Origin: Myxococcus landrumus
GTDB taxonomy: Bacteria > Myxococcota > Myxococcia > Myxococcales > Myxococcaceae
Direction of reading: 5' to 3'
DNA: 64,000 bases
Assembly: GCF_017301635.1 (NCBI RefSeq)
Contig: NZ_CP071091.1
Location: forward strand, 3,608,001 to 3,672,000
This document shows, piece after piece, positions 53,960 through 61,698 of this stretch. Under the pieces are notes generated by a model. It was not told the DNA's origin. It did no database searches and saw nothing but the letters and a program-made list of their open reading frames with translations. The number at the start of each line of letters is the position of its first letter. The first letter of the stretch is position 1. The translations under genes were made by a program, and so were the position numbers.

Positions 53960-54137
53960 AGGGCCTCCTCAGCCAACGGCGAGAAGGTCCTGATATAGCA
54001 ATGGCTTCACTCAAAACCAGATCAAACTGCATATCTTGAATCCGGACGAACCCGGGGCCGAAGTGACCAACTTGACTACCCTGTTGCATTCGCACTTCGC
54101 CTTCGATTCGTGACGTGCCCCACGAAGCAAGGGCCGA

Positions 54138-54165
54138 GGCCCGGCGTCAGCGGACGCGCCGGGCC
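54138..54165 (-). terminator. 9-bp stem-loop after the DUF1036 gene
   Basis: GGCCCGGCG at 54138-54146 pairs with CGCCGGGCC at 54157-54165, just downstream of the DUF1036 gene stop on the minus strand. Confidence 0.5.
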
Positions 54166-54177
54166 CCGGGAGCCGGC

Positions 54178-54582
54178 TCAGGGCCGCAGCGTCAGCGTGT
54201 AGTTCGTGTAGCTCCCCGTATCGAGCTGCCTGTAGCCCAGGTTGCGCGAGGGGTTGAAGCACTGATGATCACACAGGTTGAACGCGGCGTACGGCGTGCA
54301 GGTGTAGTACGGACCCGACCAGGTCCGGCCTCCCCCTTCCGCGTAGTAATACGAGTACCGGTTGGTGATGGCGGGGCCGTAGACAATCTTGCATTGCCCC
54401 GGCGTCAGGCTCCACCAGCCGCGCTTCGCCCAGCCCGTCGCGCAACTCGTCTGGCGCCACGAATAGGCGGTCCAGATGGTGGCGCTGGTGCCATTGCAGA
54501 ACTGCACCCAGGCGTGGGCGGGCATCGCGAACCCGAGCCCGGCCATGGCCCCCACGGCCATCATGAGCTTTCTCGTTGTCAT
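54178..54582 (-). CDS. DUF1036-family exported protein
   Basis: The 134-residue protein has a signal peptide (LMMAVGAMAGLGFAMPAHA) and then VQFCNGTSATIWTAYSW, the opening of DUF1036. Later GWWSLTPGQCKIVYG and YYYAEGGGRTWSG also match that family's pattern. These are small exported proteins of unknown function in many soil bacteria. It lies downstream of a small lipoprotein gene on the same strand, 25 bases apart, likely one operon. Confidence 0.83.
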   Translation of the reverse strand: MTTRKLMMAVGAMAGLGFAMPAHAWVQFCNGTSATIWTAYSWRQTSCATGWAKRGWWSLTPGQCKIVYGPAITNRYSYYYAEGGGRTWSGPYYTCTPYAAFNLCDHQCFNPSRNLGYRQLDTGSYTNYTLTLRP

Positions 54583-54607
54583 GTGATTCCTCGCTCGTTC
54601 CGGGTGG

Positions 54608-54922
54608 TTACTTGAGGGGACGCCGCACGGCGCCAGGGGTTTCGGGCGACAGGGGAGACGCAGCGGGCTCCGCCTGCTCCTCTCCCGACGTCACGGTGAG
54701 CTCCATCGTCGTGGAGGGGTCGATGACGTAGTTCACGGGGACCGCCGTCACCCCGGCCGCCGTCCGCGTCGCGGCCAGCTCCGCCTCGGACGGCATCGAC
54801 TCCTCGAGCGAGGCCTCGTGCGTGGAAGGAGGTGGCTCGGCCGCGGGCTCCGGAGAATTCTCACCACAGCCCACGGCCAGGAACACCAGCCCAAGGACCG
54901 TGACTCTCACAAGTGACCTCAT
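54608..54922 (-). CDS. Small lipoprotein of unknown function
   Basis: The 104-residue protein has a clear lipoprotein signal (MRSLVRVTVLGLVFLAVGCG). The rest is short, Glu- and Pro-rich, probably unstructured, and I recognise no family. It is upstream of the DUF1036 gene on the same strand, so the two are probably co-transcribed. Confidence 0.7.
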   Translation of the reverse strand: MRSLVRVTVLGLVFLAVGCGENSPEPAAEPPPSTHEASLEESMPSEAELAATRTAAGVTAVPVNYVIDPSTTMELTVTSGEEQAEPAASPLSPETPGAVRRPLK

Positions 54923-55137
54923 TGCTGTACCTCTCTTTCAGAACGACCCAGCGGTGGACCACCCACCGCACGACAAGCAATACACCTCCCGCCGATGTTT
55001 TTGTTTCAACCTGGGTGTCACCCTGCCCCAGACGCCGAGTTTGTTTTCAAAGAAGACATCTCATCAGTTCATCATTCAACATTCCTGAAAGGACACTCTG
55101 GACACACAAAAGCCCAGCAAGAATGCGGGTCTGGCCA

Positions 55138-55165
55138 GCGGGCAACCCCTGGCGGGCAACCCCTG
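55138..55165. repeat. Two adjacent 14-bp direct repeats
   Basis: GCGGGCAACCCCTG occurs at 55138-55151 and again at 55152-55165 with no spacer, in the divergent intergenic region. Meaning unknown. Confidence 0.7.
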
Positions 55166-55190
55166 ACGCCCGCAGGGTCGCCCGCGAGGC

Positions 55191-55207
55191 ATGTTTCACA
55201 GAAACAT
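55191..55207. promoter_or_regulatory. 17-bp inverted repeat, likely operator
   Basis: ATGTTTC and GAAACAT flank ACA and form a perfect inverted repeat with 7-bp arms in a divergent intergenic region. The form fits a dimeric repressor site. The cognate regulator is not in the window as far as I can see. Confidence 0.5.
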
Positions 55208-55336
55208 CTCGCCTCCCCCCACCTCCCCCAGGGCGATGGTGACTCCGAGACAAACCAGACGACACTGCCCGCTCCGCATCACGCGGGGTGTCTCACGGAG
55301 TGACTGTCCATGATTCATATAGGGCTCATCTCATCC

Positions 55337-56665
55337 ATGAAGCGGTTGACCCTCGGCGCCATGCTGCTGACCGTGGCATGCAATGTCCCCATCGAAAGCG
55401 AAGAGGACCTCCAGGAGTCCTCGCAGGAGTCGCCGCTCGTTCCGGGAGTGCCCTGCGCCGACGGCTCCATGGAGCAGATCTTCTCGGGAGGCATGGCCGG
55501 GTGCGCGGGGGCGGTCACCTGGAGCAACCGGGCCTCTCTTTGCGCCGCGGGGTTCCGGCCCGCCACGGCGCGGGAGTGGGACACGCTGTTCAACGGGCTG
55601 GCGCCCGCCCACAACTACTGGACGAACGATGACTTGCGCTACACCGGCGCATCCGGGGCGTGCTCTGTCGCGTACGTGTCCGGAACCGCCTGTCCTTCGG
55701 GTCAGCCCATGCGTGTGTGTACCGCGTCGGGCAACGACGCCGAGGGCAATCAGTGCAATTGGACGGGGTGCGGCCTGCTCGCGAACACCCCCAACCGCTT
55801 CTTTGGTGGCTGTGCCGGGAACAACACGGCGGGGACCCTCTGTGTGCCTCGGGGGTGCGCGGACGGCACCATCGAACAGACGTTCTCCCGCGGAATGGTG
55901 GGCTGTGCGGGCGCGATGACCTGGGCGAACCGCGCCGCGCTGTGTGGTCCGGGGTATCGCCTGGCCACCGCCGCCGAGTGGGTCAACCTGCGAGGGGCGA
56001 CGGCGCCGACGCACCACTACTGGACCAGCGACGACCTCAAGTACAACGGCACGTCGACGGCGTGCTTCGTGAGCACCACAAGTGGCACGGCCTGCCCCGC
56101 CGGGAGCCCCATGCGCGTCTGCAAGGCCGCGGGGACGGACCCGGAGGGCAACACCTGCAACTGGGGCAACTGCGGGTACAACGCGCTTCCCCCTCCCAAC
56201 GCCTACTTCGGTGGCTGCGCGGGCAACCCCACGGCGGGCTCGCTCTGCGTCCCGACCTCTGGCTGCGCCGATGGCACGGTCGAGCAGGTCTTCACGAGCA
56301 ACCTCGTGGGGTGCGGAGGCGCGGTGACCTGGCCCAATCGAGACACCTTGTGCGCGCCAGGCTGGGGCGCCAGCGCGGCGACCACCTGGACGGGGCAGCA
56401 TGGCTCGGCGGCCCCGCTGTTCAACTACTGGACGGGGGACAACCTGCGGTACCTGGGCTCGGGCTCGAACAACTGCGCCGTCTCGACCACTTCAGGCACG
56501 GCCTGCACGACCAACCAGCCCATGCGCCTGTGCACCCCCGGAGGCACGGACGCGTTCGGCAACCAGTGCAACTGGACCCACTGCGGCTATCTGACGAACA
56601 CGCCCGACCACTTCTTCGGGGGCTGCAACGGCAATCAATTCGCCGGAACCCTCTGCAGGCGGTAG
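55337..56665 (+). CDS. Lipoprotein with a triplicated Cys-rich domain
   Basis: The 442-residue protein has a lipoprotein signal (MKRLTLGAMLLTVACN) and then three copies of a domain of about 135 residues. Each starts CADG, followed by GCxGAxTWxNRxxLC, then YWTxDxL, TSGTAC or a close variant, PMRxC, GNxCNWxxCG, FFGGC or YFGGC, and ends AGxLC. The cysteine pattern is conserved in all three, so it is a disulfide-bonded extracellular fold. I do not recognise the family. The ATG at 55337 is preferred to one at 55310 because the signal peptide begins there. Confidence 0.78.
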   Translation: MKRLTLGAMLLTVACNVPIESEEDLQESSQESPLVPGVPCADGSMEQIFSGGMAGCAGAVTWSNRASLCAAGFRPATAREWDTLFNGLAPAHNYWTNDDLRYTGASGACSVAYVSGTACPSGQPMRVCTASGNDAEGNQCNWTGCGLLANTPNRFFGGCAGNNTAGTLCVPRGCADGTIEQTFSRGMVGCAGAMTWANRAALCGPGYRLATAAEWVNLRGATAPTHHYWTSDDLKYNGTSTACFVSTTSGTACPAGSPMRVCKAAGTDPEGNTCNWGNCGYNALPPPNAYFGGCAGNPTAGSLCVPTSGCADGTVEQVFTSNLVGCGGAVTWPNRDTLCAPGWGASAATTWTGQHGSAAPLFNYWTGDNLRYLGSGSNNCAVSTTSGTACTTNQPMRLCTPGGTDAFGNQCNWTHCGYLTNTPDHFFGGCNGNQFAGTLCRR

Positions 56666-56710
56666 CACACGGCCCACCTTCGGAGATGGACCGTGACGCA
56701 TGACACACGG

Positions 56711-56741
56711 CACGGGGCGGCGGCGAGACCTCCGCCCCGTG
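56711..56741. terminator. Perfect 10-bp stem-loop between convergent genes
   Basis: CACGGGGCGG at 56711-56720 pairs with CCGCCCCGTG at 56732-56741, between the Cys-rich lipoprotein and M48 peptidase genes. Confidence 0.6.
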
Positions 56742-56751
56742 GGTGGCCCAC

Positions 56752-58602
56752 TCAGGCGGCCTCACCTGACTTGGATTGGTACTCCTGCATGGTCCGGTGA
56801 CGGCCCAGGTAGTGCCCAAAGGCATTCAAGAACGCATCTCCGTCCTCGAGCTTGCTCAAGCAGACGGAGCGCTTGCCCTTGAACAACCCCGCCCCCTCGA
56901 GCTGCAAGTCCAGGTACTTCTTGAACAGGCGCTCCGCGGACGTGGCGCTCTTCACCTGCTCGAAGAGCACCGGCTCCTCCCACTGCGCGCAGCTCACCTG
57001 GGCGAAGTCCATCTGCACCTCGTGGCCCTCTTCCTTCGCCGCGAACTCCAGCGGCGGGAAGTGCTTCTCCACGTGCTGGCGCTCCTCGTCGTTGGACGGC
57101 CGGTAGCGGTAGGCCAGCGCCATGTCGTGCGCCTCGGAGAAGCGCGACTCGTAGGCCCCCCACAGCCGGGCCTCGATGGCCTCCGCCTCCAGGAACGCCT
57201 CCGCCCAGGAGGACTCCACCGGCTCCAGCAGCGCCTGGGTCATGTCGTCGGGCCCCAGCTTCACGCCCACGTTCTCCAGGCGCATGGCCAGCGGCGGGTG
57301 GGAGTCGAACGGGTGCGGCGTCACCGCGCCCTGCAAGTCATCCCGCACCGCCTCCGACTGCGCATACGCGGCGAAGCCGTGCGCGACCCGCCGGGCGATG
57401 GCCACCGACTGCTGCTGCTCGTTGCGGCCAAACAGGTCCGCCTCCACGCGCTCGCGGAAGTTCGCGTACGCGCCCACCTTCACCAGAGACCGCGCCACCT
57501 CGTTCCCCGAGGTGACCTCCGCGGCCAGCCGGTCCGCGGCGAGCTCGCTCGCGCGCCGGCTCTTGCCCAGCGACAGCTCGAAGAGCCCCCGGTAGGCCAC
57601 CATGAAGTAGTAGACGGGCCGGGTCATCCCGCCCTCGTAGAGCGTGCCCAGGTAGTCGCTGAAGTGCGCGAGCTTGGGGGCCAGGCGCTTGCCGTGGCCC
57701 GTGTCTCCGCCCAGCAGGTGGCCCATCTCGTGCGCGAGCACCGCCTCCGCCTCGCCCCGCTCCAGCAGCCGCAGCAAGGAGATGCTCACGAACAGCGTCC
57801 GCCCGCTGAGCGTCCTCCCACCCACGCGGACGTCGCTCTCGGTGACGAAGAAGTTGGCGTCGATGCCCACCAGGATGTGGTCCGGAGGCGGCGTCCGCAG
57901 GTGCTCACACAGCGTGCGCACCTGGGCCCAGAACTCCGGCGCCGCGGATTCCTCTAGCACCTCCGCCTCCACCTCGAAGTCCATGGACGGGCGCTTGAAG
58001 ATGGCCATCACCACCATGCCCACCGCCACGACCGCCATCAGCCCCACCACGATGATGAGCTTCGGCGAGTAGCGCTGGAACCAGAGCGCGGTGCCCCAGA
58101 AGGACAGCCACGCCGCCAGGCCCCCCTGCCCCGCCACCTGGACGGCACTCGCGACACGCAGCAGGCTCCAGCCCACGACGAAGCTGCCGTACTGGAACGA
58201 ACGCGAGATGAACGCCGCCAGTCCGCACAGGAGCGCGATCAACGCGGAGACCACCCCCAGCACCACCAGGCCCAACGACAGGCGATACATCCACCCGAAC
58301 TGCACCGCGTCCGAGCACGCATCACCCAGGTTCGCGCGGAAGTTCGCCAGCTCCTCGTTCGAGCCGATACACGCCTCCGAGGCAGACGCCGACCGGAAGA
58401 AGGCCAGCGCCTCCTCCCGCTCCGTCTCGCTGAGCTGCTTGTCCCGGAGAATCTGCGGCTCGATGGCTTCGAGCACGCGCGTATCAAACCGGTCTTGCGC
58501 GTGTCCGGCGAACCACAGGCCGAAGAGCGGAAGGGCGAACAACAAGAGCGCGGGCAACACGTACCCGCGCAAAACACCAGGAGTCTTTGAGGTCGAGCGC
58601 AT
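56752..58602 (-). CDS. M48-family zinc metallopeptidase, membrane-bound
   Basis: The 616-residue protein has one N-terminal hydrophobic segment (about 12-33), two or three more between 105 and 200, and then an M48 catalytic domain with HEMGH at 291-295 and a likely third zinc ligand Glu in SRRASELAADR. This order (membrane helices before HExxH) resembles Ste24/HtpX-like peptidases, which cleave membrane or misfolded proteins. The C-terminal 200 residues are helical and unrecognised. The start is the ATG at 58602. Confidence 0.87.
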   Translation of the reverse strand: MRSTSKTPGVLRGYVLPALLLFALPLFGLWFAGHAQDRFDTRVLEAIEPQILRDKQLSETEREEALAFFRSASASEACIGSNEELANFRANLGDACSDAVQFGWMYRLSLGLVVLGVVSALIALLCGLAAFISRSFQYGSFVVGWSLLRVASAVQVAGQGGLAAWLSFWGTALWFQRYSPKLIIVVGLMAVVAVGMVVMAIFKRPSMDFEVEAEVLEESAAPEFWAQVRTLCEHLRTPPPDHILVGIDANFFVTESDVRVGGRTLSGRTLFVSISLLRLLERGEAEAVLAHEMGHLLGGDTGHGKRLAPKLAHFSDYLGTLYEGGMTRPVYYFMVAYRGLFELSLGKSRRASELAADRLAAEVTSGNEVARSLVKVGAYANFRERVEADLFGRNEQQQSVAIARRVAHGFAAYAQSEAVRDDLQGAVTPHPFDSHPPLAMRLENVGVKLGPDDMTQALLEPVESSWAEAFLEAEAIEARLWGAYESRFSEAHDMALAYRYRPSNDEERQHVEKHFPPLEFAAKEEGHEVQMDFAQVSCAQWEEPVLFEQVKSATSAERLFKKYLDLQLEGAGLFKGKRSVCLSKLEDGDAFLNAFGHYLGRHRTMQEYQSKSGEAA

Positions 58603-58724
58603 GGAAGTCAGGGACTCCCATCGTTATCGCACGGATGGAACCACCCTCGCCATCCGCCCAAATGCCTCAGCAATCCCAGTTTCGCGGGAGTTTCCGCGAT
58701 AGGGATTGAACGCCGTCGAGACCG

Positions 58725-59615
58725 TCACCCCGTGAAGGTGCGGGGAATCGACGTCGACGACGGGCTGCTGCCGCGCTTGAGCGGGAGCACGTCGAACCCG
58801 ATGGAGATGAGCGTGCCGATGCCTTGAATCTTCTCCGGCACGGTCTCCAGCAACTGCTTCAGGCTGGCCCCCCGCTTGGCGACGACCAGGACGATGTGCT
58901 CGGCGTTCTTGTTCTCGCCCAGGCCCACGCGCGCGATGCCCTCCTTGTTGGCCAACAACTGCTGGGCCGTCGACACCGCGGACTGGAGCTTCCCGTGGAG
59001 CTCGGTGCCCGCCAGGGACGACAGGGCCAGCTCCTTCACGAAGGTTCCCACCGCCTTGCCCGTGGCGAGCAGGCCATGGGCGTTGAGCGGAGCGCCCGGG
59101 CGAGGAGGCGCGGAGGCGCTCGGCTTCTGGGACGCCACGGACGGCTGGGTGGAGGACACCGCCTGCTGCGGCGCCAGGGCTTGCGCGGCCTGGGCCGCCT
59201 GGGTCTGGTCAATGCCCCGGGGCTTGGAGCCGAAGATGCTCCGGGTGGGGTTGGACTGCGCCGCCGACTGCATCTCGCCCGTCAGCCGCTGCGAGTTCGC
59301 TTCCTCGCGTGCGCTGTGTTCGGCGCGCCCTCGCTGCTGATCGCCGCCGACGCCCGCGTTGCTCCGGTTGCGGAACTGCTCGAGCTGGGCCCAGGCATTC
59401 TCGCGCTGGTGGTCGGACTTGTCGCCGTTGTGGCCAAGCGACGCCGCCTCCTCGTGCATCTTCTCCAGCTCGATTTCGTCTTCGACCTCATCGACGCGCT
59501 GGGGGCCTCCCTGAACCCCCTGGTTGCGCGACGCGCGGCGCTGATTCGTCGGCCGCTGCGGGGTCCGTGTCGGGTTCGGCGGGCGGAATCCTGGGGGATG
59601 GGATACCTTGCTCAT
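58725..59615 (-). CDS. Pro/Gln/Ala-rich protein of unknown function
   Basis: The 296-residue protein starts MSKVSHPPGFRPPNP and its first 200 residues are rich in Pro, Gln, Arg, Ala and Ser and probably disordered. Only the C-terminal 100 residues look folded (LLATGKAVGTFVKELALSSL, then HIVLVVAKRGASLKQLLE). AGGAAAGAG precedes the ATG at 59615. There is no signal peptide. A disordered, non-Sec N-terminus occurs in proteins exported by specialised secretion systems, and an ADP-ribosyltransferase-like protein lies nearby; that link is speculation. Confidence 0.68.
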   Translation of the reverse strand: MSKVSHPPGFRPPNPTRTPQRPTNQRRASRNQGVQGGPQRVDEVEDEIELEKMHEEAASLGHNGDKSDHQRENAWAQLEQFRNRSNAGVGGDQQRGRAEHSAREEANSQRLTGEMQSAAQSNPTRSIFGSKPRGIDQTQAAQAAQALAPQQAVSSTQPSVASQKPSASAPPRPGAPLNAHGLLATGKAVGTFVKELALSSLAGTELHGKLQSAVSTAQQLLANKEGIARVGLGENKNAEHIVLVVAKRGASLKQLLETVPEKIQGIGTLISIGFDVLPLKRGSSPSSTSIPRTFTG

Positions 59616-59639
59616 GGGCGCTCTTTCCTGGCGGACTCC

Positions 59640-59852
59640 ATGGTAACCAATGCAAGCGGGACCGAGTACGAATATGGCAGCTGCCCCTGCGCCGGGGCAT
59701 ATGCGAGCCGCTTCATCGAAGTCGAGATGGAGGTTTCCGGACGAAATGTGGTCGTCTCTGCGATCCCTCAAGGCGAATGCCCACAGTGTAGCTCCCAGGT
59801 CTACAAGCTCCAAGTCATCGAGCGCCTCGAAACGCTGATGCGGCCGGACTAG
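59640..59852 (+). CDS. Small zinc-ribbon-like protein (70 aa)
   Basis: A short frame from ATG at 59640 encodes 70 residues with CPC near the start and CPQC later, a spacing compatible with a zinc ribbon, and ends VIERLETLMRPD. It is divergent from the Pro-rich gene (24 bases between starts). The ribosome-binding site is weak and the codon use is less GC-biased than its neighbours, so I am not sure it is a gene. The sequence is protein-like and the frame has no internal stops. Confidence 0.5.
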   Translation: MVTNASGTEYEYGSCPCAGAYASRFIEVEMEVSGRNVVVSAIPQGECPQCSSQVYKLQVIERLETLMRPD

Positions 59853-60016
59853 AGGGGCGAGCCCCTGTAGGCCTCGTGTCACCTTCTCAACAACGGGGAA
59901 GGAGCTGACAGGAGGGCTTGGCGGAACTCCCCGGATTTTCTTAACTCCCAGGCGGACCCATTCCGCGACGCCCGGTGAAGTCAGCGGCGCGGCTCCCCCC
60001 TGCCAGGAGTTCCGCC

Positions 60017-61648
60017 ATGGTCAGCAACGTCGGCAACAAGCCGCCTCCCAGCATCAACAACTACAAGCACGTCGAGACGAAGGAGCTGGCGGAGCAGCGG
60101 GCGAAGCTGGACGAGGAGCTCAACGACAAGCTCAAGGACACACCGGCCTATGAGCAGCTCCAGGCCAAGCGCTATTCGGACGGGCCCGCGAGCCCCTCGA
60201 CGCTCGCGTTCAGCGTGAAGCAGACGCTGGACCAGGTGGAATCGGGAAAGAAGCCAGCGCCAGAGAACGTCAAGGCGCTCAAGGTCGCGCACGAGGCGCT
60301 GCAGACGCTCTCCAAGAACCCCGCGCCCACGAACCTGGACCAGGCCAAGGCCATGGCCGAGCAGACCAAGGCCATCCTGGAGCAGGCCAAGGGCAGCCTC
60401 GTCGACACCAGCAAGGCCAGTGGAAAGTCCAAGGCCTCGTCCAGCAACGCCCCCGACCCCGGCGCGCGCCTGGACCACATGCTCAAGACGGTCAATCACA
60501 CACTGGGGCGCATCGAGGAGCAGAAGACGGATCCGGTGAAGCACCTCAACGGCGTCAGCACCGTCATCGCCAATGCCTATCGGGACCACTCCGCCAAGGG
60601 CTCCTATGAGTTCATGGTGAATGGAGCGGAGTCCAAGAACCTGAGCCCCGAGCAGATGCAGGTCTACTCCAAGAAGACCTCCAACCCCAATGCGCTCTGG
60701 GGCCACGCCTCCGTGAAGTCCGCCGACAACACGGACACGGGGATGGACTTCGTCCGCAATCTCTCTCAGGAGAACATCAAGCGGCTGGAGGGAGAACTGA
60801 AGACCGGGGGGCCCCTGAAGCCGTACGAGAAGGAGATCATCCAGAGCTTCATGACGTGCGACTTCGTCATGTCCCACAGCACGACGCCCAAGGGACGAGA
60901 GGCCATCGAGGACTCCGGCAAGGTCCTGTCCAAGGTCCGCATCGAGAACCTCTCCGCCAAACCGGCGGAGATCCACAACAACACGCCCAAGTCGGATGAG
61001 CAGCTCCTGCGCAACAACGACTTCGTGTTCTTCCGGTTCGAAGCAGGCACGGCCTCCGACTCCAAGACGCGCTACGGCTCGGAGACGCTGCGCTACAACG
61101 CCAACGACACCCAGTTGTTCCAGCGCGGGTGGATTACGATGGAAGACCAGCTCACGCCCAAGGTCCTGGAGCCCCTCAAGCGCGCGGACAGCACGCCCAT
61201 GCGCAAGGGCGGCTTCGAGCAGGACCCGGCCGACAAGGTCTTCGCGGCGAGCACCACCGCGACCACGACGGGTGCGCCGTCAACGAACAAGGTCGTGCGC
61301 GAGTACCAGCTCTCCAAGAAGAAGGGCGCGGACGGCGACGAGATGTTCAAGCTGAAGCTGGACCACCACACGCACCACCAGGTCTTCTTCGGGCCGGACA
61401 TCCGCAAGGGCGTGGGGCTGTCCGTGGTCGCCGAGCTGCGGCGCATCCAGGACCCCAAGTACAACAAGGAGCTGGGCGTCGAGGACACGAAGACCATCAA
61501 GTCGTTCTTCAAGCTGGAGCAGCCCGGCTCCAAGCCCGTGACGGACGAGATGGCGCAGAAGCTCTTGAAGACCCTCTTCCGCCCCGAGGCCAAGCTCCCA
61601 GGCCAGGTGTTCCTCGACGCACAGTCCCAGTTCACCTCCAAGACCTAG
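60017..61648 (+). CDS. Unrecognised protein with an ADP-ribosyltransferase-like C-terminal region
   Basis: The 543-residue protein (CAGGAG before the ATG at 60017) has a helical, charged, Lys- and Ala-rich N-terminal half (1-170) with no signal peptide. From residue 283 it reads FVMSHSTTPKGREAIEDSG, which resembles the PARP-type ART start (H-G/S-T ... I ... G), then NNDFVFFRFE and TRYGSETLRYN (about 334-361), reminiscent of the second ART strand and Tyr. A third conserved-looking block, VFFGPDIRKGVGLS near 456, precedes AELRRI. Similar layouts occur in effectors such as the OspC/CopC group. This is inference from pattern, not a firm family match. Confidence 0.6.
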   Translation: MVSNVGNKPPPSINNYKHVETKELAEQRAKLDEELNDKLKDTPAYEQLQAKRYSDGPASPSTLAFSVKQTLDQVESGKKPAPENVKALKVAHEALQTLSKNPAPTNLDQAKAMAEQTKAILEQAKGSLVDTSKASGKSKASSSNAPDPGARLDHMLKTVNHTLGRIEEQKTDPVKHLNGVSTVIANAYRDHSAKGSYEFMVNGAESKNLSPEQMQVYSKKTSNPNALWGHASVKSADNTDTGMDFVRNLSQENIKRLEGELKTGGPLKPYEKEIIQSFMTCDFVMSHSTTPKGREAIEDSGKVLSKVRIENLSAKPAEIHNNTPKSDEQLLRNNDFVFFRFEAGTASDSKTRYGSETLRYNANDTQLFQRGWITMEDQLTPKVLEPLKRADSTPMRKGGFEQDPADKVFAASTTATTTGAPSTNKVVREYQLSKKKGADGDEMFKLKLDHHTHHQVFFGPDIRKGVGLSVVAELRRIQDPKYNKELGVEDTKTIKSFFKLEQPGSKPVTDEMAQKLLKTLFRPEAKLPGQVFLDAQSQFTSKT

Positions 61649-61698
61649 CCACCCGGCGAGTCCAGACCTCGGCCCCGCCGGACGCGGCCCCGCGTGCC

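Larger units (their letters stand above)
54923..55336. other. 414-base intergenic region, AT-richer than its surroundings
   Basis: No credible gene is seen here. The first part is visibly richer in A and T than the neighbouring genes (TTTTTGTTTCAACC near 55000, TTTGTTTTCAAAG near 55030). It contains two adjacent 14-bp copies of GCGGGCAACCCCTG (55138-55165) and a 17-bp inverted repeat at 55191-55207. It lies between divergent genes and must hold both promoters. Confidence 0.6.
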
